Source: Petrimonas mucosa | Lineage (GTDB): Bacteria > Bacteroidota > Bacteroidia > Bacteroidales > Dysgonomonadaceae | Assembly: GCF_900095795.1 (NCBI RefSeq) | Contig: NZ_LT608328.1 | Location: 2,039,001 to 2,103,000, forward strand | Direction of reading: 5' to 3' | Length of the DNA: 64,000 nt | Part shown: one piece after another, positions 9,291-16,416 of the stretch | Position numbering within the stretch: the stretch's first letter is position 1 | How the letters are laid out: each line of letters begins with the position of its first letter | Program-made: the position numbers and the translations under genes | Notes under the pieces: model-generated | Seen by the model: the letters and a program-made list of their open reading frames with translations, nothing else | The model's database searches: none | Told to the model about the DNA's origin: nothing

Positions 9291-9845
9291 ATGAAGAGAG
9301 GATTAGTTTCAATAATAATGCTCGCAGCGGTTGTCCTGTTTGCCACCGCACAGAGCAAGCAGAAGAACCTTTACGATTTTACCGTTACCGATATTGACGG
9401 AAAGAGGTGCAACCTCTCCCAGTTTAAAGGGAAAAAGGTGATGATCGTAAACGTTGCTTCAAAATGCGGACTCACGCCACAGTACGAATTGCTTCAGGAG
9501 TTGTACGACGAGTACAAGGACCGGGGATTGGTCATCATCGGATTTCCGGCAAACAATTTCAAGGGGCAGGAACCGGGCAGCAACAGCGAGATAAAGGAGT
9601 TTTGTACCCAGAATTACGGCGTCACATTTCCGATGATGGAGAAGATCAGCGTGGCTGGCAAGGATCAGGCCCCGATCTACAGATGGCTCACCAAAAAGTC
9701 TGAAAACGGGAAGATCGATCAGGAGGTCACCTGGAACTTCCAGAAATACCTGATTGATGAGAATGGAAACCTGGTGGATGTGGTGATGCCCAAGGAGAGC
9801 CCCAAAAGCGAGGCTATTATCAAGTGGTTGACGGCAAAGGATTAG
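9291..9845 (+). CDS. Glutathione peroxidase-like thiol peroxidase
   Basis: 184 residues with an N-terminal signal peptide (residues 1-20, ending in TAQS), so it is exported. NVASKCGLT holds the peroxidatic Cys in place of selenocysteine. FPANNF corresponds to the family FPCNQF motif but has Ala in place of Cys, and WNFQKYL carries the catalytic Trp/Asn. FCTQNYGVTFP contains a Cys that could act as the resolving residue, making it thioredoxin-dependent. It reduces hydroperoxides in the periplasm. Its last 4 bases overlap the convergent holA. Confidence 0.92.
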   Translation: MKRGLVSIIMLAAVVLFATAQSKQKNLYDFTVTDIDGKRCNLSQFKGKKVMIVNVASKCGLTPQYELLQELYDEYKDRGLVIIGFPANNFKGQEPGSNSEIKEFCTQNYGVTFPMMEKISVAGKDQAPIYRWLTKKSENGKIDQEVTWNFQKYLIDENGNLVDVVMPKESPKSEAIIKWLTAKD

Positions 9846-10858
9846 TGCATGATTTTGTAGACCAGCTCCTTGAGCAACTCGCCCGGTGTGGCGGAGGCGT
9901 TGTCGATTCCTTTCGATTTTCCGTCATAGATACGCAGGCATGTGATGATTTCCATTACTTTGACGGCATTGTAATTCCGTAGACCAGACATGTAATCGCG
10001 GGCGAAAAAGGATGATCTCAAATTGAGCGCCCTCATCACCTCCTGTTCATTTTTCTGCGGCAACCAGAAGCACTCCAGCAAGTTACTGAAATAGTTGAAG
10101 AGAACCGACAAGGTTACGACCGTGGGGTTCTCCTTGGGATTCTTATCGAAGTAATCTGTTATTTTACTGGCTTTTACAACATCTTTCTCAGCTATTGCTT
10201 TAAGTAGTTCGAAATTGTTGTAATCCTTGCTGATCCCAACATTTGTCTCTATCAGCTCCGAGGTGATCCTGCCGGACCCCTGCGGAAGCGAGACCTCCAA
10301 TTTTTGAAGTTGTTGAACCAGATTGCTGATGTCGTTACCCACATGATCGGTGATCATCTGCGCCGACTTCTCATCGATCTGGATCTTTTTTCCTGAAAAG
10401 TAGCTTTTGATAAAGGCTGGAATCTGGTTTTCATAAAGTTTTTTCGACTCGAACACCACCCCTCCGTTCTTCTCGATCTGCTTGATCACCGCCTTTCGCC
10501 GGTCCACTGTTCCATGCTTGTAGTTGATAACCAGTATGGTGCTCTTCAACGGATGCTTGACATAGGCCTCCAGCAGTTCAAACTTGCTGAGTTCCTGCGC
10601 CTCCTTTACAACGACAAGCTGATATTCCGACATCATCGGAAAACGTCGGGCGGCAGAGACGATCGTATTCACATCGGAATCGACACCGTAAAAAGTGAGC
10701 AGGTTAAAATCCTTCTCCGTCTCGGTCAATACTTTATCCAGCAACAGCTCCGTCAGCTGGTCGATAAAATAGGCCTCCTCGCCCATCAACAGGTAAACGG
10801 GAGCAAATTTGCGGTTGGAGATATCTTTTCTTAGCGAATCAAAGGTCACGTTACTCAT
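9842..10858 (-). CDS. holA: DNA polymerase III subunit delta
   Basis: 338 residues, the usual size for HolA. The N-terminal AAA+-like fold (VYLLMGEEAYFIDQ), a middle helical domain and a C-terminal collar domain are recognisable. HolA opens the beta sliding clamp as part of the clamp loader at the replication fork. The C-terminal YDGKSKGIDN and ELLKELVYKI segments match Bacteroidetes HolA. It stands alone between convergent gpx and upstream amn on the same strand. Confidence 0.9.
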   Translation of the reverse strand: MSNVTFDSLRKDISNRKFAPVYLLMGEEAYFIDQLTELLLDKVLTETEKDFNLLTFYGVDSDVNTIVSAARRFPMMSEYQLVVVKEAQELSKFELLEAYVKHPLKSTILVINYKHGTVDRRKAVIKQIEKNGGVVFESKKLYENQIPAFIKSYFSGKKIQIDEKSAQMITDHVGNDISNLVQQLQKLEVSLPQGSGRITSELIETNVGISKDYNNFELLKAIAEKDVVKASKITDYFDKNPKENPTVVTLSVLFNYFSNLLECFWLPQKNEQEVMRALNLRSSFFARDYMSGLRNYNAVKVMEIITCLRIYDGKSKGIDNASATPGELLKELVYKIMH

Positions 10859-10907
10859 TTCCAGATTTTTTTACTACAGAGGAATCGGTTCTTCCACCAC
10901 TTCCCAG

Positions 10908-11684
10908 CTACCAGTCAAACCGGAGATGCTTCACGGTCGACCCTCTGTTAATAAGTGTTGTGAGCGACTTGATACCGATCTTCACATGTTCTTCCACGAA
11001 ATTTTCGGTAATGAAACTGTCGCTCTTGTCGGTCTTCACTCCCGATGAGATCATGGGCTGATCGGAGACCAGCAGCAGGGCACCTGTGGGGATATGGTTG
11101 GCAAAACCGCAGGTGAATAGGGTTGCCGTTTCCATGTCAACCGCCATGACCCGCAGCTTTCTCAGGTAATTCTTGAACTCGTCGTCATACTCCCAGACAC
11201 GGCGGTTGGTAGTGTAAACCGTACCGGTCCAGTAATCGCGACCGAAATCGCGGATGTTGGAGGAGACGGCGCGCATCAGGCTGAAGGCCGGCAGCGACGG
11301 CACTTCCGGCGGAAGATAGTCGTTGGAGGTACCTTCACCACGAATGGCCGCGATGGGCAGGATATAATCGCCAAGTTCATTTTGGGCCTTTATGCCGCCG
11401 CATTTTCCCAGAAAGAGGACGGCCGTCGGGGAGATTGCACTCAGTAAATCCATGATGGTAGCGGCATTTGCACTCCCCATTCCAAAATTGATGATGGTAA
11501 CGCCATCGGACGATGCATTGGGCATATTGGCATCCAGTCCCAGGATGGGTACATTGAAATGGCTGGCAAATATTTCGACATACTTCTGAAAATTGGTCAG
11601 CAGAATAAACTTGGTAAAATCTTCCAACGAACGTTTGGTATAACGCGGAAGCCAATTTTCAACAATCTCTTGCTTGGTTCTCAT
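10908..11684 (-). CDS. amn: AMP nucleosidase
   Basis: 258 residues from the ATG giving MRTKQEIVENWLPRYT. A frame open to 11717 would put the start close to the likely transcription start, so the shorter form is chosen. It belongs to the purine nucleoside phosphorylase/UDP superfamily: INFGMGSANAATIMDLL, FLGKCGGI and AVDMETATLFT are the core motifs. It hydrolyses AMP to adenine and ribose 5-phosphate in the cytoplasm. This is the short Bacteroidetes-type protein without the long N-terminal domain of the E. coli enzyme. A TATCTTTG -7 element lies 38 bases upstream. Confidence 0.92.
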   Translation of the reverse strand: MRTKQEIVENWLPRYTKRSLEDFTKFILLTNFQKYVEIFASHFNVPILGLDANMPNASSDGVTIINFGMGSANAATIMDLLSAISPTAVLFLGKCGGIKAQNELGDYILPIAAIRGEGTSNDYLPPEVPSLPAFSLMRAVSSNIRDFGRDYWTGTVYTTNRRVWEYDDEFKNYLRKLRVMAVDMETATLFTCGFANHIPTGALLLVSDQPMISSGVKTDKSDSFITENFVEEHVKIGIKSLTTLINRGSTVKHLRFDW

Positions 11685-11721
11685 AATTGATTTACTTTTG
11701 TCAGTTCGCTTTCCCAATGAA

Positions 11722-11729
11722 CAAAGATA
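11722..11729 (-). promoter_or_regulatory. Promoter -7 element for amn
   Basis: TATCTTTG on the minus strand, exact TAnnTTTG match, with expected start of transcription near 11715. This argues for translation from 11684. The divergent HsdR-N gene begins only 4 bases away on the other strand. Confidence 0.5.
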
Positions 11730-11733
11730 ATAT

Positions 11734-12183
11734 ATGTATGCATTAAATTTGCCATCTTATGATGTGAAAATCCAAAAAAAGCCGGCAGGCCTGGAGATCT
11801 TTGACCCGTTACGCAGGAAGTATGTAGCCCTTACACCGGAAGAGTGGGTACGGCAACACTTTGTCAATTACCTGATCTCGGAGAAGGGGTATCCGGCTTC
11901 ATTGATGGCAAATGAGACGATGATCAGGTTGAACTCGCTCACCCGGCGCTGTGATACCGTCGTATATGACAATACCCTCCAGCCGTTGGTCATCTGTGAG
12001 TTCAAGCAACCCGACGTGGCTATCAGCCAGCAGGTTTTCGACCAGGTGGCAAGGTACAATATCGTATTGAAGGTGAGATACCTGATCGTATCGAACGGAT
12101 TGACACACTACTGCTGCAGGATGGACTACGAAACGATGTCGTTCGACTACCTGCAGGAGATCCCGGAGTACGGGCAATTATGA
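11734..12183 (+). CDS. Orphan type I restriction HsdR N-terminal nuclease-domain protein
   Basis: 149 residues that match only the N-terminal domain of type I restriction R subunits (HSDR_N_2). A PD-(D/E)XK-like active site is visible as CDTVVYD followed by VICEFKQP. There is no helicase domain and there are no hsdM or hsdS genes nearby, so this is not a restriction system on present evidence. Its length and position suggest the small stand-alone type common in Bacteroidales, function unknown. It ends with a 6-base convergent overlap with nfeD. Confidence 0.8.
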   Translation: MYALNLPSYDVKIQKKPAGLEIFDPLRRKYVALTPEEWVRQHFVNYLISEKGYPASLMANETMIRLNSLTRRCDTVVYDNTLQPLVICEFKQPDVAISQQVFDQVARYNIVLKVRYLIVSNGLTHYCCRMDYETMSFDYLQEIPEYGQL

Positions 12184-13572
12184 GTGCTCCCGCTTCGTTA
12201 CGTAAAGTTGGAAATTTTCATACCGCTTCACGATAACCTCCTCCCCCTTTTCGATAAATCCTTTCAGCGATACCGCATCGTAAAACTGATCCCCGATCTG
12301 TACTTTTCCGGAAGGGCGAAGCACGGTAGAGGCAACTCCCGACTGACCCACCAGCGTAAGTGGTTCCAGCGGTACGGAGACAAATCCCTCCTGATCGGAA
12401 ACCAGCGCCACCCGCCTGAAAATGCCCGGCTTGCCGATACGGCTCGACAGGTAGACGATCATTGCCAGCCCCATGCCTACCCCTGCGGTGACAATCATCA
12501 TGGCCCGGAACAACTGCCGGAGCGAAAGAGCGCTGAAGTCGAAACGGATGTTGCCCACCAGGGCAAGGATCAATGCGGCAAAAACGAGAATGATTCCCGC
12601 AATGCCGGTCACCCCGAATCCGGGGATCACAAAGAGCTCGAAGACGATCAGGATCAAGCCCAGCACGAAGAGCAGCACCTCCCAGTTTTGTGCGTAGCCG
12701 GTAAGGTAGAGTGGCGTGAAGTAGAGGATGGCGGCAGTCAGGGCAATCGCTGTGGGAAAACCGATTCCCGGCGTCTGCAGTTCGAAGTAGATGCCGCCGA
12801 TAATCAGCATGATCAATATCGCCTGCAGCACCCCGTTCATCAATACCCCCTTTATCTTGTCGTAAAGTGTCGGATTGTAGGTTTCAATGTTGTAATCGCT
12901 ATATCCCAGATACTGAACGGCGATCTGGTTGATATTCTCGGCAATCCCGTCGCAGTAACCCAACTCGATGGCTTGACTTGCCGTTAATGTGAGGATCTGG
13001 GTGGAGTCGGCAAATCCGGGTATCACAATCCGTTCGTCCACCATCGCTTCGGCAACTTTCGGATCACGTCTCCACTTCTCCAGGGTATCCCCCTCTTGGA
13101 CAAGCCTCTCCTTTCCGTGGCTTTCCGCAGTAGCTCGCATCATGCCTCGCATATAGGACTGGTACTTGTCGGGAGCCTTGGATCCATCCTGTCCGCTGAC
13201 CACAGTTGCCGCTCCGATCGAGGCCGACTGTCGCATGAATATGCTGTCGCATGCAATGGAGATAAGTGCCCCGGCAGAGGCGGCATTGTTGTCGATAAAG
13301 ACATAGACGGGAAGCTGGCAATTCAGAATGGCGGTTCGCATAGAGTCGGCCTCCACTACCGAACCGCCGTAGGTATTCATGTGAAGGAGAATGCAAGTCG
13401 CGTTTCGGTTTTTGGCCTGGTGCAGACCGTTCTGCAGGTAAACCCAGGTATTGCTTCCAATATTTTCCTGAATATTGATTTTATAGATCAAGGGTTTTGA
13501 TTGCTGCCCATAAAGGTTTGTGAAAATCAGAAGTAAAGAGAGAATGAAAATCTGCTTGATAGTTTTCATCAT
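12178..13572 (-). CDS. nfeD: NfeD family membrane serine protease (long form)
   Basis: 464 residues. A signal peptide is followed by a ClpP-like domain (residues about 30-210) with TYGGSVVEA and NNAASAGALIS, where the Ser is the expected nucleophile. Four to five transmembrane helices follow, then a C-terminal OB-fold domain of about 65 residues. Long NfeD proteins cut stomatin-like partners and are linked to membrane quality control; no stomatin gene is adjacent here. A TATCTTTG element at 13598-13591 provides a promoter 19 bases upstream. Confidence 0.9.
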   Translation of the reverse strand: MMKTIKQIFILSLLLIFTNLYGQQSKPLIYKINIQENIGSNTWVYLQNGLHQAKNRNATCILLHMNTYGGSVVEADSMRTAILNCQLPVYVFIDNNAASAGALISIACDSIFMRQSASIGAATVVSGQDGSKAPDKYQSYMRGMMRATAESHGKERLVQEGDTLEKWRRDPKVAEAMVDERIVIPGFADSTQILTLTASQAIELGYCDGIAENINQIAVQYLGYSDYNIETYNPTLYDKIKGVLMNGVLQAILIMLIIGGIYFELQTPGIGFPTAIALTAAILYFTPLYLTGYAQNWEVLLFVLGLILIVFELFVIPGFGVTGIAGIILVFAALILALVGNIRFDFSALSLRQLFRAMMIVTAGVGMGLAMIVYLSSRIGKPGIFRRVALVSDQEGFVSVPLEPLTLVGQSGVASTVLRPSGKVQIGDQFYDAVSLKGFIEKGEEVIVKRYENFQLYVTKREHS

Positions 13573-13590
13573 TCAAGGGGTTTGTTTATA

Positions 13591-13598
13591 CAAAGATA
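13591..13598 (-). promoter_or_regulatory. Promoter -7 element for nfeD
   Basis: TATCTTTG on the minus strand fits the -7 consensus exactly, just upstream of the nfeD start. It lies back to back with the folK promoter on the other strand. Confidence 0.45.
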
Positions 13599-13617
13599 GT
13601 TGTTTTTCACAACCTCA

Positions 13618-13648
13618 TTGTCATATTTAAAAAAAACGATTATATTTG
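13618..13648 (+). promoter_or_regulatory. Promoter for folK
   Basis: TTG at 13618-13620, 20 bases, then TATATTTG at 13641-13648. Both elements and the spacing fit the Bacteroidetes vegetative promoter. Transcription would begin near 13655, which supports ATG 13672 over earlier codons. Confidence 0.6.
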
Positions 13649-13671
13649 CTTTTTTAAAATTTAAATCTGCT

Positions 13672-14043
13672 ATGGTTAAAATCTTGGTCAGTTTAGGTTC
13701 AAATATCTACTCGAAACAAAACATTGACAGGGCTAGAAGAATGCTTGCATACTATTTCCCCGACGTTGTTTTTACCCAATCGATCATAACCACGGCAAGC
13801 GACGGGAAATACCCCTTCCCGTTCCGGAATGTGCTGGCTGTTTTTCACAGTGACCTGCCATTGGATGAGGTGATACAGAAGTTGAAAATGATTGAGTTTG
13901 CCATGGGACGGCAACCACGGGATAAAGATGCGGGGAAGGTCATCATCGACATCGATCTGCTCCAGTACGGCGACGAGATCGTTCGCCCGGACGACTACGA
14001 AAGAGCTTATGTACAGTCATTACTGACCCAACTGATCAGTTGA
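13672..14043 (+). CDS. folK: 2-amino-4-hydroxy-6-hydroxymethyldihydropteridine pyrophosphokinase
   Basis: 123 residues from the ATG giving MVKILVSLGSN. It shows the HPPK opening LVSLGSN, PFRNVLAV in the middle, and GKVIIDIDLLQYGDEIV with the magnesium-binding Asp pair. It transfers pyrophosphate from ATP to the pterin in folate synthesis. It is shorter than the roughly 160-residue E. coli enzyme and stops soon after the DIDLL motif, as do short Bacteroidetes homologues, so activity is likely but not certain. It is flanked by genes on the other strand and is monocistronic. Confidence 0.82.
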   Translation: MVKILVSLGSNIYSKQNIDRARRMLAYYFPDVVFTQSIITTASDGKYPFPFRNVLAVFHSDLPLDEVIQKLKMIEFAMGRQPRDKDAGKVIIDIDLLQYGDEIVRPDDYERAYVQSLLTQLIS

Positions 14044-14098
14044 TCGACACCGAAACCAGATCCCATCACACCTGCCGGCTCGCCGGTTGTTGATTTTT

Positions 14099-16306
14099 TC
14101 AATTCAATCTCGAAACAGATTTCACCCCTTTCACCGCTTTCAGTTTTTTAATCAGCTGCTCCAGCATCGAAGTGTTGGCCAGCATCACGGTGATATTGCC
14201 CTGAAACAGTCCGTCGTTAGAATCGATGGAGATGGACCGCATCTGTACGCCATCCTCCTTTGAGATGATCGACATCAGATTGGCCACGATATTGATCTGG
14301 TCGTTACCGATAATGCGCAAAACCGAGGTGTAGCTGGCCGTTCCGGATGATTTGCCCGACCAGCGGGCCTTCAATATCCGGTACCCGAACCTGGAGAATA
14401 GATCGTGTGCATTTGGGCAACTTGTCCGGTGAATCTTGATCCCTTGCGACGAGACAAAGCCGAAAATCTCATCGCCGTAAATGGGGTTGCAGCACTTGGC
14501 TAAACGGTAATCGACTCCAGTCAGGTTCTGGTCGATAATTAGCTCGTCGGCACCTCCGGTTATCTGCGAATGGGGCTTGAGTACAAAATTATCTGCACTC
14601 GTAGCAGAAGGCAACTCCCGCTGTTCCAACTCCTTGTTCCCCAATTCGAGGTAACGGTCGATCACCCAGTTCACCTCCAGCTTTTCAGCGGCGATATCGA
14701 TATAGAAATCGGTAACCGTCTTGTATTTCAACTTTTTTATCAACTGCATCAGCAGCGGATCATCCAGCTCGATCTTGCGATTTTTCATCCGCCGCAACAG
14801 CATCTCCTTGGCGATATCCACCTGTTTGCCCGCCTCCTCCTTGAGCAGCTGACGGATTCGGGTCTTTGCCTTGGCGGTAACGACATAATTGAGCCAGTCC
14901 TGTCTGGGTGATTGATGCGATGATGTGTTGATTTCGACCTGATCACCGCTGTTCAACACCTGTTTGATGGGCACATTCTTGCCGTTCACCTTCCCGGAGA
15001 CGCAGGTAGCTCCCAGTTTCGAGTGGATGGCAAAGGCAAAGTCGAGTACGGATGCCCCTTTGGGCAACTTGAAGAGATCGCCTTTTGGGGTGAAGACAAA
15101 GATCTCCTCGTCATAGAGGTCGAGTTTAAAATCGCCCAACTTCTCCTTGATATCGGCATCCTTGTTCTCGAGTGACTCCCGGATCGAAAGCAACCAGTCG
15201 TCGAGTGTCGACTCCTCCTTTATCCCCTTATATTTCCAGTGGGCGGCGAATCCCCGCTCGGCGATCTCGTCCATTCGCCGCGTCCGGATCTGCACCTCCA
15301 CCCATTTCGCGGCCGGTCCCATCACCGTGATGTGAAGCGACTCGTATCCGTTGCTCTTGGGAATGGAGAGCCAATCCTTCAACCGCTTGGGGTTGGGCTG
15401 ATACATATCGGTAACGATGGAGTAGACCTGCCAGCAATGTGTCTTTTCCAGTTGTGGCGGGGAATCGAGAATGATGCGTATGGCGAACAGGTCGTAGATA
15501 TTCTCGAATTCGATTTTCTGCTTTTTCAGCTTGTTGTTGATGGAGTGGATCGACTTGGTACGCCCCTTGATCTCATACTTCAGGTTTGTCTTGTCGAGCC
15601 GCTCCTTTAAAGGCTGGATAAACTCGGCAATGTACCTGTCGCGTGAACGTTTGGTTTCGTTGAGTTTACGGGCAATAAAATCGTAGGTATCCCTGTCGGT
15701 ATACTTCAGTGAAAGGTCTTCCAGTTCCGATTTTATGGTATACAAGCCGAGCCGGTGTGCCAGGGGAGCATAGAGGTAGGTAGATTCCACTGAGAGGTCG
15801 AGCCGTCTCTCCGGCGAGGCCCCTTTCGCTTCGCGCATCGATTGCAGCTGTTCTGCCAACAGTATGAAAACCACACGGATATCCTCCGCCAGGGATAGCA
15901 GCAGTTTGATGTAGTTCTCCGATTCAACGCGGGTCTTCTTTCCCGTCAGGTCATTCACCTTTTTCAGTCCCCGGAGGATCGATGCCACCTCTTCACCGAA
16001 GACACCCCTGATCTCGTCGATCGAAGCGTCTCCCCTGTTCACTGGTCTGAACAGCAATACTGCACAGACAACCGCCTGCATCAGCCCGATCTCGTCGACC
16101 AATATTGTCGCCGTCTTCATGTCGAACAGCAGCCCCTGCAGCAAATCCTCCAGATTCTCGTCGGCTGAACGTTGCAAGGAGTTCTTCCAGATCTTCTTCA
16201 GCAGGCTGGTATGCTCCATGCTCCAGTTCTGACGGAACAGGACATAAAGTTTCCGGTGCAATAAAATATAGTCATCTTTCATTCTGTCACCAATCTTCCG
16301 GTTCAC
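14099..16306 (-). CDS. RelA/SpoT family (p)ppGpp synthetase with degenerate hydrolase domain
   Basis: 735 residues: HD-like region (about 50-200), synthetase (about 245-360; GRTKSIHS, SNGYESLH), TGS domain (VFTPKGDLFKLPKG, near 405) and C-terminal ACT domain. In the HD region the metal ligands are gone: the expected HD dyad reads FR near residue 86, the ED pair is absent, and the later LADRLHNMR motif is LAEQLQSMR. It should therefore make but not degrade (p)ppGpp. The synthetase has an RLKD element, usually found in bifunctional enzymes, which suggests recent loss of hydrolysis. A second, bifunctional Rel elsewhere in the genome would be expected. Confidence 0.9.
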   Translation of the reverse strand: MNRKIGDRMKDDYILLHRKLYVLFRQNWSMEHTSLLKKIWKNSLQRSADENLEDLLQGLLFDMKTATILVDEIGLMQAVVCAVLLFRPVNRGDASIDEIRGVFGEEVASILRGLKKVNDLTGKKTRVESENYIKLLLSLAEDIRVVFILLAEQLQSMREAKGASPERRLDLSVESTYLYAPLAHRLGLYTIKSELEDLSLKYTDRDTYDFIARKLNETKRSRDRYIAEFIQPLKERLDKTNLKYEIKGRTKSIHSINNKLKKQKIEFENIYDLFAIRIILDSPPQLEKTHCWQVYSIVTDMYQPNPKRLKDWLSIPKSNGYESLHITVMGPAAKWVEVQIRTRRMDEIAERGFAAHWKYKGIKEESTLDDWLLSIRESLENKDADIKEKLGDFKLDLYDEEIFVFTPKGDLFKLPKGASVLDFAFAIHSKLGATCVSGKVNGKNVPIKQVLNSGDQVEINTSSHQSPRQDWLNYVVTAKAKTRIRQLLKEEAGKQVDIAKEMLLRRMKNRKIELDDPLLMQLIKKLKYKTVTDFYIDIAAEKLEVNWVIDRYLELGNKELEQRELPSATSADNFVLKPHSQITGGADELIIDQNLTGVDYRLAKCCNPIYGDEIFGFVSSQGIKIHRTSCPNAHDLFSRFGYRILKARWSGKSSGTASYTSVLRIIGNDQINIVANLMSIISKEDGVQMRSISIDSNDGLFQGNITVMLANTSMLEQLIKKLKAVKGVKSVSRLN

Positions 16307-16389
16307 AATGTAAAATTACAATTTTCCGAGAAAAAATGATGAATTTGTCGCCAAAGTTGTTGACCTTTCCCGATTAACGGTTTATTTAG

Positions 16390-16397
16390 TACATTTG
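16390..16397 (+). promoter_or_regulatory. Promoter -7 element for beta-mannosidase
   Basis: TACATTTG, exact TAnnTTTG match, 19 bases upstream of the ATG. A weak TTTC lies 21 bases further upstream. Confidence 0.5.
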
Positions 16398-16416
16398 TAT
16401 TTCTAAAAATAAGCAG

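Noticed and set aside
12184-12987. 267-codon frame opposite nfeD
   Set aside because: Antisense shadow; the NfeD domains on the other strand are clear.
14044-14098. Terminator between folK and rel
   Set aside because: CCGGCTCGCCGG gives only a 4-bp stem and the T-run is 10 bases away; too weak to call.
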